A model generated the notes under the pieces. The model saw only the letters and a program-made list of their open reading frames with translations. It ran no database searches and was not told the origin of the DNA. From Omphiscola glabra (lineage: Eukaryota > Mollusca > Gastropoda > Lymnaeidae), in NCBI GenBank assembly GCA_964017045.1, contig OZ024808.1, positions 19,647,284 to 19,711,283 of the forward strand: a stretch of 64,000 nucleotides of DNA. The letters run 5' to 3'. The position numbers were made by a program, and so were the translations under genes. Below, piece after piece: positions 48,937 to 63,900 of the stretch; position 1 is the first letter of the stretch, and the number at the start of each line of letters is the position of its first letter.

Positions 48937-51900
48937 TCAGTGATGTGTCTCACTGTAGGTTGTGTATGTTGTGGGGTAGACAACTGGATTCTCCCAGCTA
49001 CCAGCTGTTGTATTCGTCTGTTGGACCTGAGCATATTTCTGGTGGTATCCTGATAAAGGGAGAAATTTTTAAAATTATTATTTTTTGACATGGGGAATAA
49101 ACAGAATGGACAGATCAAGCAAAATTAAAATAGATAAAAATTAGAAATTAAATATCCATGCATTCTTTGCTTTGTGATGAGCTGGGTTCAACGCTAGTGT
49201 GTAGAAAATATTTCATGACTTCTGCTATAAAAAAAAAATCCTTTAAATTGTCAGGAAAATTTGATTGATAGTTTATCTCATTTTCAAATGGGTTTCATTA
49301 GATGCTTGCTTTTTAGTAGGGCAAAAATACCTTAATCCATGGCCCTCACTATCACAACAATCTCTTATTTTGCAATGACAATAGGATGTTTTGTTAGTTT
49401 TGCATCATCACTGCCTATTCAATACCATTTATAAAAATGTTTTGGCTATCAGAAAATGTACCCAACATTATTTGGCAACTAACTAACTCTAAAGAAAAAC
49501 AACAAATTATCAAGCCAGAGCTCATCAAATCTTCCCCAACATACCCCTCCTTCCCCCCCACCCAACCAATTCAAACCTCTAGTCAGGGCGCGAAGCAGCA
49601 TGTCGGGTGTATTCCGCTGCAGAGACAGCACAACCAACTTTCCACTCGATTAACCATGCGAGTGGGGCGGCATCAACTAAGGAACACCTGATGGGCCTGT
49701 GGTGTTGCTTTTGCAGCACCTACAATCTAACTTTCTAGGAGCTGGGATGGATATATATTTTAACGTCCTTAAAAACACCCCTTCCCACCCTGAGGTGGCG
49801 TCAGACGCCCCCTGATAGGGATTTCTACAAGTGGTTTACACTTCGTGATTAAGTCACACTGTAGCTGAGACGAAATGGTTGCCTAGGAACATTCCCCTCA
49901 CAGGCTTATTGATAGAATCATCAGCATGGGCTGCCACAACCTACCCATGACTCATATCCATTCATGGATACATGTAATCATATCCCGATTTTTTGGCAAC
50001 TAAGTCATATGATTAAAGTATACTGCTAAATATCAGATTGTGTAATTTGAAAAAGTGGTTCTGTGTTCGTTAACATGTTCAGTCTTATTTGGTGATAGGG
50101 TTGTTGATTGTGGAAGGCAATGTGAGAAAATGATGCCAACTCAAAATACTTCAACTCAGTCAATAAAAAAACAACACAAAACAAAACTTGTTGGTTTTAC
50201 ATGAGGCCTACCTAGTTGCCAATTTACAACTGGAGGATGTTGCCATTGCACATTGTTGTACTGACTAGTCCACGGAGAGCAAGTTTGTTTAAAGCCCTCA
50301 ACATCCAAGTTGTGGTTAATGTTTAACCTTTGCCCTGCCATTTCTACAGAACAAAAAAATTAACTACTTAGGGACTTGCGTCCTACCTTGTAGTACTAAT
50401 GACCTGGCCCACACAGATTAACACATTTATATTCACTTTTAAAAATCATTGTACATATAAAGGTTCTGTAAATCATAATATCTGGTCTATGACTGGTTTT
50501 CTTTAAAAATGCTCTGTTGAACATTATGTAGCCTCATAAAAATGTATCTGACTAACTCAAAGCCATCTCTTTTTTTTCCCCACTGAGCTGCTAACAGCTT
50601 CAATGATATTTTTTTTTTAAAATTTGGTAAAAAATATATGTTAAAGATAAACATCATAGAAATATGAATGGAATACTTTTCATTTTAATTTTCACAAATG
50701 ATAATTCTGTTGGTATGTATTTACGGCTGTATTTAGGTGTTCAATGGACGCGCAAAGTAAAATTCCCAGAAGATAGCACTAATTGGTGCCTTTTTATAAA
50801 GTGTAAGTTTCTTCAAGTAGCTTTAGTAGATGGGAATTTCATTTATTTCTAGTTGAATAAAGTGGTCTTGAACAAACAATCATGTATTATTTAGTTAAAA
50901 GCAGCATTCAATATAATGTTAGCTTTAATTCAAACATTGGCTTGCGGTTAACCAAAGTTTTTCTTGATTGAATTTGATCAAATCTCTCCCATTATCATCC
51001 TCCCCCCAAGACAAATTTTTCTCCACAAGCTCAGATCTGTTTATCCTTAAACTCTTAAAATCGTACAACATCATCACACAATCTTTCAATACATTATCTT
51101 AATAGTAAAAAAACACACAGTATATATAAGGTTGAGTTCCTTCTGAAGACCAACATGATAAGCACAGCCTACCCTGTCATGGAAGATATCCAGATGTCAG
51201 TGCACGATGTGCTGGCACTCCATAAAACCATTAACCCCTACAAGGCATGTGGTCCTGACAACATCAAACCACAAGTGCTAAAAGAATTGGCCAATGAAAT
51301 AGCTCCCTCACTGTCAATCCTCTTCCAAACGTCAATATTCACAGGCAACGTTCCAACCGACTGGAGAACAATCCAATCTACAAAAAAGGGGAGCATTCTG
51401 ACCCTGCCAACTACCGCCCGGTATCTCTCACCAGCGTAGTATGCAAACTATTGGAGCATATAATAGTAGGTGCTGTCATGACTGTCAGCATGGCTTCCGA
51501 GTCAATAGGTCATGTGAGACCCAACTCCTTGATATTGTTGAAGAATTGAAGACCAATTAGGAGAACAGCAAGCAAACTGATGTGCTCGTGCTGGACTTCT
51601 CAAAGGCATTTGACCGTGTCAATCATAGTTTGCTATAACACAAACTGCAGAGATATGGGATCCAAGGCACTATCTAAACATGGATCTCTAGCTTCCTCAG
51701 CGACTGATGCCAGGCAGTAGTGGTAGATGGCACAACCTCCTCCTTTGTCGGTGTTAAGTCAGGGGTCCCCCAGGGCTCGGTGCTAGGCCCCTGTTTGTTT
51801 CTAGCATATATCAATGACCTGCCAGAGAAGCTGACCTCCCAAGCAAGACTGTTTGCAGACGACACAGTGGTGTATAGGACGATCACCAACAGTTCTGACC

Positions 51901-54900
51901 AGGACCAGCTACAACAGGACCTCCATCAGTTAGCCGAGTGGGAGATAAGCTGGGACATGGAATTTCAATTTCATCCCATCAAGTGCCAGACACTGTCAGT
52001 CTCCAGAAGCAGATCCCTCTACACAACCCTTATGAATTGCATGGTCATATTCTTGAGCCAGTTTCCTTCGTAAGGTACCTTGGTGTTACCATCCAAAGAG
52101 AGGTCCACTGGGATGAGCACATTAACAATGTGTGCAACTGGGCAAACAAGACCCTAGGGTTCCTAAGGCGAAATCTGAAGATCTGCAACTCAAGCGTGAA
52201 AGAAAAAGCCTATAAAGCCTTTGTCCGGCCGCTGTTAGAGTATGCATCTTCAGTCTGGGACCCATTAACCCAGAAGAGCATCGACAGGTTGGAGGCGGTC
52301 CAGTAACGGGCTTTGTCCTGAACCGCTACAGAAACACCTCAAGTGTTGGCAGCATGCTGAAAACACTAGGCTGGTCACCGTTGGAAGAACGACGACGACT
52401 ATCTAGGCTCTCCATTATGCACAAGATCAAAAATGGGCTGGTCCACTGCTCCAGCATTAAACAGAAACTCATCCATCTCGCCCCCCCCCCCCCCCCCTAG
52501 ACAGCGAAGAGGCAATGACAGGCAGTTCCGGCTAATAAAAACAAGAACTCAGTATAGGAGCTCCTCATTCCTGTCAAAGACAATAAGGGACTGGAACAAG
52601 CTTCCAAAAGCAACAGTTGAGGCTACTAAACTTGACACATTTGCGTCTATTGCCTCCCGTCTTCTAACCCCCAGTTCATAATACCATTGCTGAGTAGCCC
52701 TTGCAACCAGTGAAATATACCATTCAAAACCATGCACAGTTACATCGCGAAACCCCTCTGAAACATAGGAGACAGAATGATCAATTCATTGATCGTTGGC
52801 CCTCAAAATATAGAAGTATACACCTCAAAATCGTACATTGTATGTCAAAATCGTAAGAGTGAACAGGTCTGCAAGTTGTATTACATTTTTATTAGTAAGT
52901 AACACACTGTTAGTGATACTTCCAACATGCACTGAAAATTTACACCCAAGGCAAATTTTTTTTTCTCTTTGTTTCCTGAATGCAATTTAAGACTTAGGCA
53001 TGCTGTCATTTTAGTGCAAGTAACTTACCATTACTTTGTGCAATGTGGGTGGGGCAATCTTCAGTGTGCCTGCCGCTATCGATGCTCCAATCAGACAAGT
53101 TGGCAGGACTGGGCTCCAAAGGACCATTGACTACACTTGGATCATCTTGTGTTGGGGGAAGAGGCGGGGGCGGAGGCGGGGGGTATAAGGGCAATGCCGG
53201 AATGAACTTGTCTGGGTCTGAGGCCTCACTTGTGGCGTTGAAAGTTCCAGAAGTTGTAGCTGCCGCTCTGTAAAAATAACTAGGACTGGACAAAGTTGGT
53301 CCCTGATCCCATGAGGTAGCCTGCGGCAAAGGTGTACAAATCATTGGATTATTGGGAGTCTGCGGGTTACAGTTTGATGGTAAATATTGAACGGTGGCAA
53401 ATTGGTTTTCAGGACGGTATGGCACTAACTTCACATGTGCACTTTCCTCTTGAACAACTGATGATCTTGAAGGCGTTGATGTGGACTTGGGGAGAGGTAT
53501 GTCTGAGAGAAATGGAGTGGATGCTGCATTTAAAAACTGCATATTTCCTTTGGTTGACATGTCTTCAAGGAATGTGTTGCTTGCAGTGACAAAAGCTTCA
53601 TTATCAGAGTCCAGAGAGTTCTCCTCCTGGTTGTCACTTTCCACTTCCTCTTTGACAGGTTCTGGTGGGGGGTCTTGTCTTTGAGCATCAGCTGAGCCCT
53701 GGATTTCTTTTATGATTGAGTCATTGGCAGCAACCTCTCCAGCTATATCATTGTAGGATGGCTTCTCTTCATTTGGTAGCAGTCTATAGCGGCCATGGGA
53801 TTTGTTGGGCTGATTTTCAAGAATTTCAACAATCTGAGAAAAACAGATTAGTTTCAGATGATATTTTTTTGTTAAAATTAAAGAAAATGTATAATTCTTA
53901 AACATATTTTTTTTATAATAAAAAAAAATGTGATTAAGAAGTTTACATTTCTTGACTCAATTACTGCTAATGATATTTTCAGATTCCTAAACATTGTCTG
54001 ATAAATAATAAACTATAGAATTTTTTTTTTAAATTAGGAACCAATGATGCATTTCAATTATGAAGTGATATGGTGTGATTATGCTTGACAAAGCCAACTA
54101 AAAACAAGGTTCTCAAACCATCTGATGGGCCAAAGTGATAATTTTAATAAGGGCGAGCCGCAACATGCCCACCAATGTCATTTGGCAATGTCTCTATTTA
54201 TAAGTTCCAAGTGCGGCACTGGAGAAGGCTTGGGTTGTGAGTTTTGAGTCCTGCTCCAGACTTTGACATGATCTTGTGTTATGCTAAACTAAACATACAA
54301 CTGCTCCAGACTTTGACATGATCTTGTGTTGTGCTAAACTAAACATACAACTGCTCCAGACTTTGACATGATCTTGTGTTATGCTAAACTAAACATACAA
54401 CTGCTCCAGACTTTGACATGATCTTGTGTTGTGCTAAACTAAACATACAACTGCTCCAGACTTTGACATGATCTTGTGTTATGCTAAACTAAACATACAA
54501 CTGCTCCAGACTTTGACATGATCTTGTGTTGTGCTAAACTAAACATACAACTGCTCCAGACTTTGACATGATCTTGTGTTATGCTAAACTAAACATACAA
54601 CTGCTCCAGACTTTGACATGATCTTGTGTTGTGCTAAACTAAACATACAACTGCTCCAGACTTTGACATGATCTTGTGTTATGCTAAACTAAACATACAA
54701 CTGCTCCAGATTTTGACATGATCTTGTGTTGTGCTAAACTAAACATACAACTGCTCCAGACTTTGACATGATCTTGTGTTATGCTAAACTAAACATACAA
54801 CTGCTCCAGACTTTGACATGATCTTGTGTTATGCTAAACTAAAAATACAATGGGTTTTATCATACATCACACTGGTACTACATAATTCCAGTGTTCTTCA

Positions 54901-57900
54901 ATCCAAGACACTTTAAGCCTGTGAGTTACCTGTTTGAGATCATACTTGTTGCTGACAACATAGATTGGCTCCTCACAGTAGATCTCTGCCACTACCCTCA
55001 ATCCCTTGGAGTTGGCAGCATTTCTCAAGTACTTCTTTTCTACTGTCAGCCAGTCAGGGGCGGTGGCAAATTCTTCTAGGGTCGGCCTGAAGAGTAAATC
55101 ATCCAGTTTCTTCTCTATGGCTCTGGCAATCTTTCTCTCAACCTAAGGATCAGTAACATTGTTTTACAATGACAGACGATAGACTATAATACAATAATAA
55201 TGTACATTTAAAAAAAAAAAAGTGCAATCATATGGTTTTTGTGATCAAAACATAGTTCAATTTCTATCAGGGTCTTAGCCTCCAGGTGTGTGAATAAAAT
55301 GTAAACCAAAAACTAGACATAGGAGATAAGCAGGGCTGCAGGTTAGGTCAATCAGAAATCAGTTTAATTGATCCTTAGAAATTGTCTAATGAAAGTTGTA
55401 AATTGCAGTTAAGATCTTTAAAAATTTTGTGGACACAATTTTAAGGATTTTTATGTGGACAACCACAGTGCCAATTTGAGGAACAATCTACCAGTATGTC
55501 TTGAAATTGTGGCATAATTTGGTCCAATACATGCTTAATTGTCTATAGCTGACTGTAAGGGCAGAAGTTCAGGAAGCCTTACAGTTCAATTAGAAGGTTG
55601 GCCAAAGTTGAATGACACACAGTACACTGATTTACCTCTGCTTTACTATCTAAAGTGTTATGTTCATCTACAGACAATGTGTTAGCAAGCATGACCAGTT
55701 CTGATCTTGGACACCACATGGACGGGAACTCAGCATGTGATCTCTGGGCAATGAAAACAAGGCTATCATTTCACAGTTACGATGATAAGATACATAACAA
55801 GGAATGCTGAAGTTTTACACAAAACCTTAACTAAACAGTCAATTAAAAAAAAAATTTTTTGAAGCATTCCAAATACAGTTACTTGCTTAAACTATTCCTA
55901 AAGCATCACCTACATTAAAATATAGGGAAATTGTCTGCGATTCTTTGATGAGTATTGTTACTTTTCCTTAAATATACTAAAACACATTTTTTCTGCACCT
56001 GATAAACTGTAAACATGTTTTAAGCACTAGCATTTCATGTTTTCAGAGCAATCTATTAAAAATCATTTCCAAGACAATTTTGATTCATTTTTTCATTTTA
56101 TCCTGTGGGTAAAAATACCTCAAAGATACCAATGTTGCATTTGGAATGTTGTCAATGACCTGATACTCTTTGAGGTCCCCCGGGAACCCCGTCTCGCAGG
56201 ACCCTTTCTCCTTTTACAGAGGAAGAGTACATCGAGGTATTCCCCTCAAGATGTTTTGCCCAAGCGGCAAGCCATCCGGCTACCCCAGGAACAACTAAGG
56301 GGGCAGGAACAACTAAGGGGGCAGGAACAACTAAGGGGGCAGGAACAACTAAGGGGGCAGGAACAACTAAGGGGGCAGCTCCCAAAAAATCTACCTTACA
56401 AAGTAAGGAGTGGATTTCCAATGGCAGAACACTATGACCTCCTCCGCCGCCCCTGGGGAAAAACATGGTCCTATATTTTTGAGTCTGTGTGGATAGGGAG
56501 AATCTTCACTGGTACCCTGTAAAAAGGATTCCTCAGAGCTACCAACCACTCAGATCTTAACAGTGTTTATCGCTAAATGTTACTGGGCACTTTTGGCCCC
56601 GATATACACACTGCATCACAAGTACTAGCTAGTGATGGGGACGAAACGGCTGCCTAGGGGACGAATCAGCTGCCTAGGAGACCCGCCTTCAATGGGGTAT
56701 TCTTTTTCATCATCGATAACACCTTTATCTATGATCCTTTAACGGCTGCTGAAATTTTAAGCCCTTACCCTTGCTCCTAACATGTTTGACCAATGTTTTC
56801 CCCACATGGACCGTGTGGGTCACAGAAATAAGAGAGTATGTCCTCCTAGGTTACTAAAGGTAACAAAAGCAGCACAGCTTTCAATATGAGTTTCTACTGC
56901 AATAACATGCAATAAAACAAAACAACAAATCTAGGCAGTTTTATTTCATTAATTAGGTAAGTCCTAATGAAATGCCAAAACATAATATAAAAGTGGTAAA
57001 TGTTTGTATTTAAGACTTACTTGGACCACGGGTTGTGTTTCATAGAGGTGAAACAGAGCTATAGAGGATGCCAGATTGACTGATGGTCTTCTCTGTTTAG
57101 CAAGACAGGTGGATATTTCCTCACCTTGTAACTTCATAGTGCACCTACAATATAGTGGAGAAAATTATACTTCTCAAATTTTGTTTGGACGTATTTCTGT
57201 AAAATTACCAGGGACACAAATTCTTTTTGATGAAAGTAGTGATGTGATTATTTTGTTGCAATATGTTGCAGTAATTACTTATTTCTTAAATGAAAAATTT
57301 GTAAATATTTATTATTTCTGGTTCAGTATTTTCACTTAATTGATACAATGGAATTAAACAAATCTGAATTTTATTTTAAAAGATCTTCCCCCCACCCACC
57401 CCAATAAGAATGGGATGCCGGTAATGCAATTTAGTGTTAAAAAATTTATACTGGTACCTAAAGCATCCATTTTCTGGCTCTGTGATCCATTCCAGTAAAC
57501 AGCCGCACTGAGTGGCACTTTGATTCAGAATGCAGTGGGAATGCTTCTTGCGATCACTGCTCCACTCCTCATGTTCAATGACGATGAGGTCAGAAATTTT
57601 TCTGTTCTCCTCAGGCAGCTGTTTCAACCTGTTCAGCCGACAAAGATTGGACTCGTGCATCCTGCTGTAGCCTGGCGAGACGTTGCACAATTGTAGGGAG
57701 GCAGAAGGACAAAATTATAAGAGACTAATCAAGAAAGCTAGGAACATTACACAAACGAAACATCCTGCACTTGAAGAACTATTTGAAGAAAGATGCTATA
57801 GTAGAACTAAACACATTTTGGATGGCAAATCCCACCGTCTTCATCACAGATACTTGGGATCGGCCCGTTTGGGACAAATTCTTTCTCTCAGGGCGAGGAC

Positions 57901-60900
57901 TGAAAGATATAAAAATTCTTTTGTTCCCCAATCTGTATGAATTTACCAGCGTGCTCCCAAAAAGTCACAAAACTGAATGAGAACTAATAAGTCCCTGATA
58001 ATGACTAAGAGAATTCACTGAATGGCTGTTTTTTTTACTAGTGAAATAATTTAATGTAGATGTCTTGTGCTCAAATTGTTTTATTTATGTGCGGAAAATG
58101 TACGATTCAATCAAAAAAAACATTTCCATTCCATTGGATCAATAAAAGAATCTTATCTTATCTTATAATCTAATATACAGCCACCGGAGCATCAGCTTCT
58201 CAAATTTTCCGAAACAAGCATCAAATAGACATAGTAACCCAGTTGGATATTTTGGGAAAACTCTCTGCTCAAGCATCACTCTTCAACAATAAGCCTTGTA
58301 GTAAGGCAATTCATATTTTTTTTAGAAATACATTGTATTTACTCATCTCAATAAAAGAATGATGTGAACACAGCCACCTTTGTGAACAACGTCCATGACT
58401 TCTTGCTTCTTCAGCTCAGTCTCATCAAAGTTTGGAAAAGAATGGAGCACATCAGATCCTGTGGAGTTTTTGAGAAGTTCAGCGCCCTTGTTGTAAGCAT
58501 TGAGTTGAGCCATTTTCCGGTTGGGTCCTTTCCCTTGAGCTATGAAACGGTCCACTATGTAAATGTCACAGGTGATTGAAAGCTGTTCATCAGATGCCCG
58601 AACCTGGAGCATTCACACAATAGAGAAAGATTTATGCGAAGTTGTATACAACAGAAAGTGTCATGCTACGCATCAAACTCCAACAAATATACCACTTCCA
58701 CTATGTCAATACAGATTGTAACACAATGCAGAGTTAGAGCGCAATCAAGTTAGCAAAACTAGGTTGGAAGTACATAAGGTATACTATAGGCAGGTAACCC
58801 CATAACAATCGGACGGCTGAAACATAATCACAAATGTGAATGGAAGTCTACAGAAGTGTTAGGGTTATATCAATAGTAATATCTTCGCCCTTATAAATCC
58901 TACCATTTCATGTAGATAAATGAGCTGCAATAATAGATTTCAAGTCCTTTACAAATCAGGGGGTGCCAGTCACTGACAGCTGTGAACCAGGGGTGCCACC
59001 CACTGAAAGCTGTCAACCAAGGGAGCCACTCACTGAAAGCTGTCAACCAGGGGTGCCACTCAATGAAAGCTGTGAACCAGGGGTGCCACTCAATGAAAGC
59101 TGTGAACCAGGGGTGCCACTCAATGAAAGCTGTGAACCAGGGGTGCCACTCAATGAAAGCTGTCAACCAAGGGAGCCACTAAATGAAAGCTGTGAACTAG
59201 GGAAGCCACTCAATGAAAGCTGTCAACTAGGGGAGCCACTCAATGAAAGCTGTGAACTAGGGGTACCACTCACTGAAAGCTTTGAACCAGGGGAGCCATT
59301 AACTAAAAGCTTTGAAACCAGGGGAGCTACTCACTGAAAGCTGTGAACCAGGTGAGCCACTCACTGAAAGCTGTGAATCCTGAAATCACTTTCTAAAAAT
59401 TTCTTGAAACCTGAAACTTCATTTACAAATTTTTCAAACCCTGAAATTTAACAAAACTCATAAAAAAAAATTCTTACACTAGAAATAATTTCTTGTGCAA
59501 TGATTACAAATGAAAGCGAGAGGCTTGCAAACAAAAAGCTAGTGGTCACAGTACGTGTTCTATTTATAGCAAACCCGCTCTTGCTGAATGGGCTTTCGCA
59601 CCTTCTTACACACTGATTTTTCTTTTTTAAAAACCAGAATCCGTTTTTGAATAAACTGGATTGGCGAATATGGAGCGAGAGAAAATAGAAACTCACGAAT
59701 CCGGAGCTGAAAAATATTTAGCCTCACGAATCCGGAATTCTGGGATAATCCGGAAAAGTGGCACCCCTGTTACAATCTCCAATTGATCTTAATGATCTGA
59801 TCAATCTTACCGTTTTATATACAGCAAGGAGTTTAATCTTGAGCTGGACACAATTCTTGTCAATTGTCATGATAGCGTTGACCCCTTGTTTGGCTGGGGA
59901 TTTCAAATCTCCAATCATTTTGTCCAGCAAATCGATGTACTCATGGTCTGTGGGCTGTGGTCAAGATAAATTGGTAGGTAAAAAATGGAAAACAGAAATA
60001 ACGCTGTTATTGGAATGAATAAAAATAAATTGGAAAAAATGGAAAAATTTATAAAATAAAAAAATAGGTACTTCAATTTTAATTCACCGCAAAAATTATC
60101 ATTACTGCTATTCTATCTATGCAGCTATATCTGGTTTAATAAATACAACTGCTTACTGCAGATGCCGAGAATTTTTAAAAAAATTTTTGCATTAGTTCAT
60201 GATAAAGCCAGTAGTATCTTGTTTCTTCAACAACATGCTAACAACCATAACATGATTTTATCTTTGAATAACGACAGGATAGTTGGAGATGCCACCACAC
60301 TAACTGGTTTTAATGGAAATGTGAAATAATGTATATGTCATCCATAATAATTTTTGCGTTGAATTAAAAGTTTTTATTCAAAAGAACATTTGTTTTATTG
60401 GAAGTGTGAATAATAATACTTTTTGCTGTGAATTAAAATTGAAGTACCAAAAAATATAATAAAACGCGTCAAACTCACAACAAGGTTTTGTTTCGACAGG
60501 GCATTCCTCTCTCTATGCTTTTTGATCAACTCTTGAATTTCCTTGGGTATATCCTCTGGCGCAATTTGGCTGACAAAATGCTGTTGAAAGGAAGTGAAAT
60601 AAATAAATTATTAACATACATTTATCTCAAATATTTGTTGGCTAAACACATCAGAGAATAATCTTTTAATGCTAATTTTTTCAAAGGCACACTGGAAGAA
60701 TCTGAATCCTTAACAGAACCATTCAGGTTAACTAGTACAAGTATCTTCATGTTCCAATACCTGCCTTTCCCATCACTAGGAAACAACTGGTAAATGGCAA
60801 AGGATATGACAGAAAACTGATCATTCACAGATAAACTGATCAATATTGATGAAAACAAGGAACACAGTATAGAACGAATAAATCATTTTTAAATTTACAT

Positions 60901-63900
60901 GAAAACATTGTGAAACTGTGATACAACTTAGTATCAGATTGAATAAATAATACCATTGAGTATTCAACCTCATGTCTCAAGTAGTGCTTAAAGATCAAGT
61001 AAATATAATAAACATCTGGTAAGAAAAAAGACGCATACTTGAGAAAACAGGTGTCTATTAAACCATGTAAAAAAAAACATTTGCATTAATCTAAAATTAG
61101 GTTGTTTTAAGCTGTAAGCAGATCTCATTCCATAGGGCAGTGCTGTCCACCTGCGGCCCTTGAAATGATATTAAATAGCGGCCCTTGAAATGATATTAAA
61201 TAGCTTGCCAGAGCTTCAGAAAGTTTTATGATGCGTGTAAAAAATAAAAAAAATTAAGGTGATATAAAAAATTAAGGTGAAAATATTTTCAAATGACATT
61301 CTTACATGCGGTATTTTTGGGAAATCATGTGAGAGCACAGGAGAATTTGTAACACGGAATTGGGGGTGGTCACAAAAACTAAGGAGTGGAATGGCTTGAC
61401 AGGTAGTATCAATTCATGTAAAGCACAGCAAAGCAACCATTCTGGAACAAGGGTGACATGAAATCGGATACCATCTTGTTCTGCCTGTTGCTTGTACAGG
61501 GGAGGCATCACAGGCTATCAGGGTATAATTACTAATGGCGTTTATGGGAATGATGAATAGGTCAACCAAATGGAGCTTGATATGTAGCTATTTGGTCATG
61601 GTAAAAAAAAAAGTCCATGCCCTCAACATGGGGGGGGGAGAGAAGAGAGAGGAAGTTAGATGAAATAGATAGGTGAGCACCATGTGTTAACAACAACATT
61701 TTGTAAGATGACAGGAAATTCTTTGTGTCAGAGTAATCTAGATGGGAGCTGGGGTACGAAAGGTGTCACAAATGACTACGGTGGGGAGTGTGAATAATTT
61801 ATGGCAGCATTTTTTTTTTAAAAAGGTAATCTAGCCAGGTATGGGAGAGTGTGTGTCCATCCTGTATTGTTGTGATGCTGGGGACAGGTATCTTGTATTC
61901 AGAGATCAGAATATGAGACATTCAATGAATAGAACGCAGGATGCACGCTGTGTTTTGTTAGTAGACAGTGCAATCCAGTCAGGGAGGATTAGTGAAAAGC
62001 AGTAGAACGCAGGATGCACGCTGTGCTTTGTTAGTAGACAGTGCAATCCAGTCAGGGAGGATTAGTGAGAAAGTAATTTTTTGAAAGTAATTTTTTTTCT
62101 AAATAAATATAACTCTGCGTGGCCAAATACGTTCTGCATGTATGTTTCTTCTGATAAATTTCCACAGATATTGAAATGTTGTAGCAAGATTTTACAAGTT
62201 TTGTGAGCACCTACGACAGTGAAGCTGATACTTTGTAATGACCAAACACAACGCTTTCACTTGTGAACATTAACAAAATCAAATGAGGTAAGGTGCTACT
62301 TATAACTGCCTCAAATTAAAAAAAAATTACAAATACAATTCAAAGCAAAATATTTCATTTAGGTAGCACCACCGTTTTTATTAGCCTTACTCAAATTCTT
62401 GATGAGCTGAACATGCTATTCGATTTGTTTCTTTACACATAAGTTAAGAAGTATTATTAATGTGAATGTTTTTCTCAAAGCAAAATAAAAAATCTTTCTT
62501 GTGAGATGTCATGTGCAGCCCTCTGCTTGACAGAAAATTTGGCCCACGTAGTCAAAAAAGATTGGACAGCACTGCCCTAGAGTAGCATTACCTCCTTAAG
62601 TATTTTATCCACATCATTCTGTGTAAACATCTCAATAACTTTCTGGCACACCCTGGCCTTAGATTCCTTTTTACTGAGAGCTATTGAGTAAGCAAACACC
62701 TGGTCCTCTATGAGCATGCTTGTCTTAGTGTACATGTGAACTCCTGAAAAATAAAGCAGTTGAATTTACAATGCCATCTTTTAAGTAAATACACATGTTA
62801 CACTCTAGGTAAAATTATGCCTTCACATCAAGACAACAATAAATAGGCAACTTTTCCGGTGAGCTCAAACACATTCAAGCCATTTTTTTTTAAAATAAAA
62901 TTTTTCTCTAGTTTTTAACATACAGCTAGTGCTCGATTTTCAACCAATGAAACTTACGACCATTCGACTTTACAACCACGATCGCTAGCCATATTAGAAT
63001 TCAGATTTATTTCTGCCTCAATTATCATTCGAACGGCATTATCTGCAATCATCGGCGGTAGTGCACATCGAAAATTATGATTTATAACAATAATAAAACA
63101 AATTTATGATATAATTTAACTTAAATATTTTCATAACATCACTTCACATCACTGTACACATAGCGTGCTCAACATATGACCAAATCGTGTTACGACCGGT
63201 CTGTCGGAACCGATCGTGATTGTAAGTCGAGCACTAGCTGCATATTGGTGTATTCGGGCATAGATAAACAATACTGAATTAAATTATGTAGCATGCAGTG
63301 TCCATTGAGAGTTCAAGCTTGCCTATAGATAAACAATACTGAATTAAATTATGTAGCATGCAGTGTCCATTGAGAGTTCAAGCTTGCCTATAGATAAACA
63401 ATACTGAATTAAATTATGTAGCATGCAGTGTCCATTGAGAGTTCAAGCTTACCTATAGATAAACAATACTGAATTAAATTATGTAGCATGCAGTGTCCAT
63501 TGAGAGTTCAAGCTTACCTCTCTCAGTCTGGATCGGTTCCACCTGGAAGCTGTACTTGAGACCACTTTTGGATTCTGTAAAGGCCTGAGAACATAAATTA
63601 AACATTCATTATCATTATGCTAAAAAATTATTCCACAAGTTTTAAATCTGAAAAATAGGTTAGATACAAACACATATAACTGATTCATCCAAAATGAGTT
63701 ACATAAACAGACAATGAGTTACATAAACAGACAATGAGTTACATAAACAGACATAGAATTGATCCTTTCAACAAATTTTTATATAAATTCTTCGACAAAT
63801 CCATTTAATAAATATACAATTTTCCAGTTCTATTATGTGTATGTAAATAATTAATAGTGGAACTTGTATGAGCTATATAGAGCAAATAATTCTTGCACTT

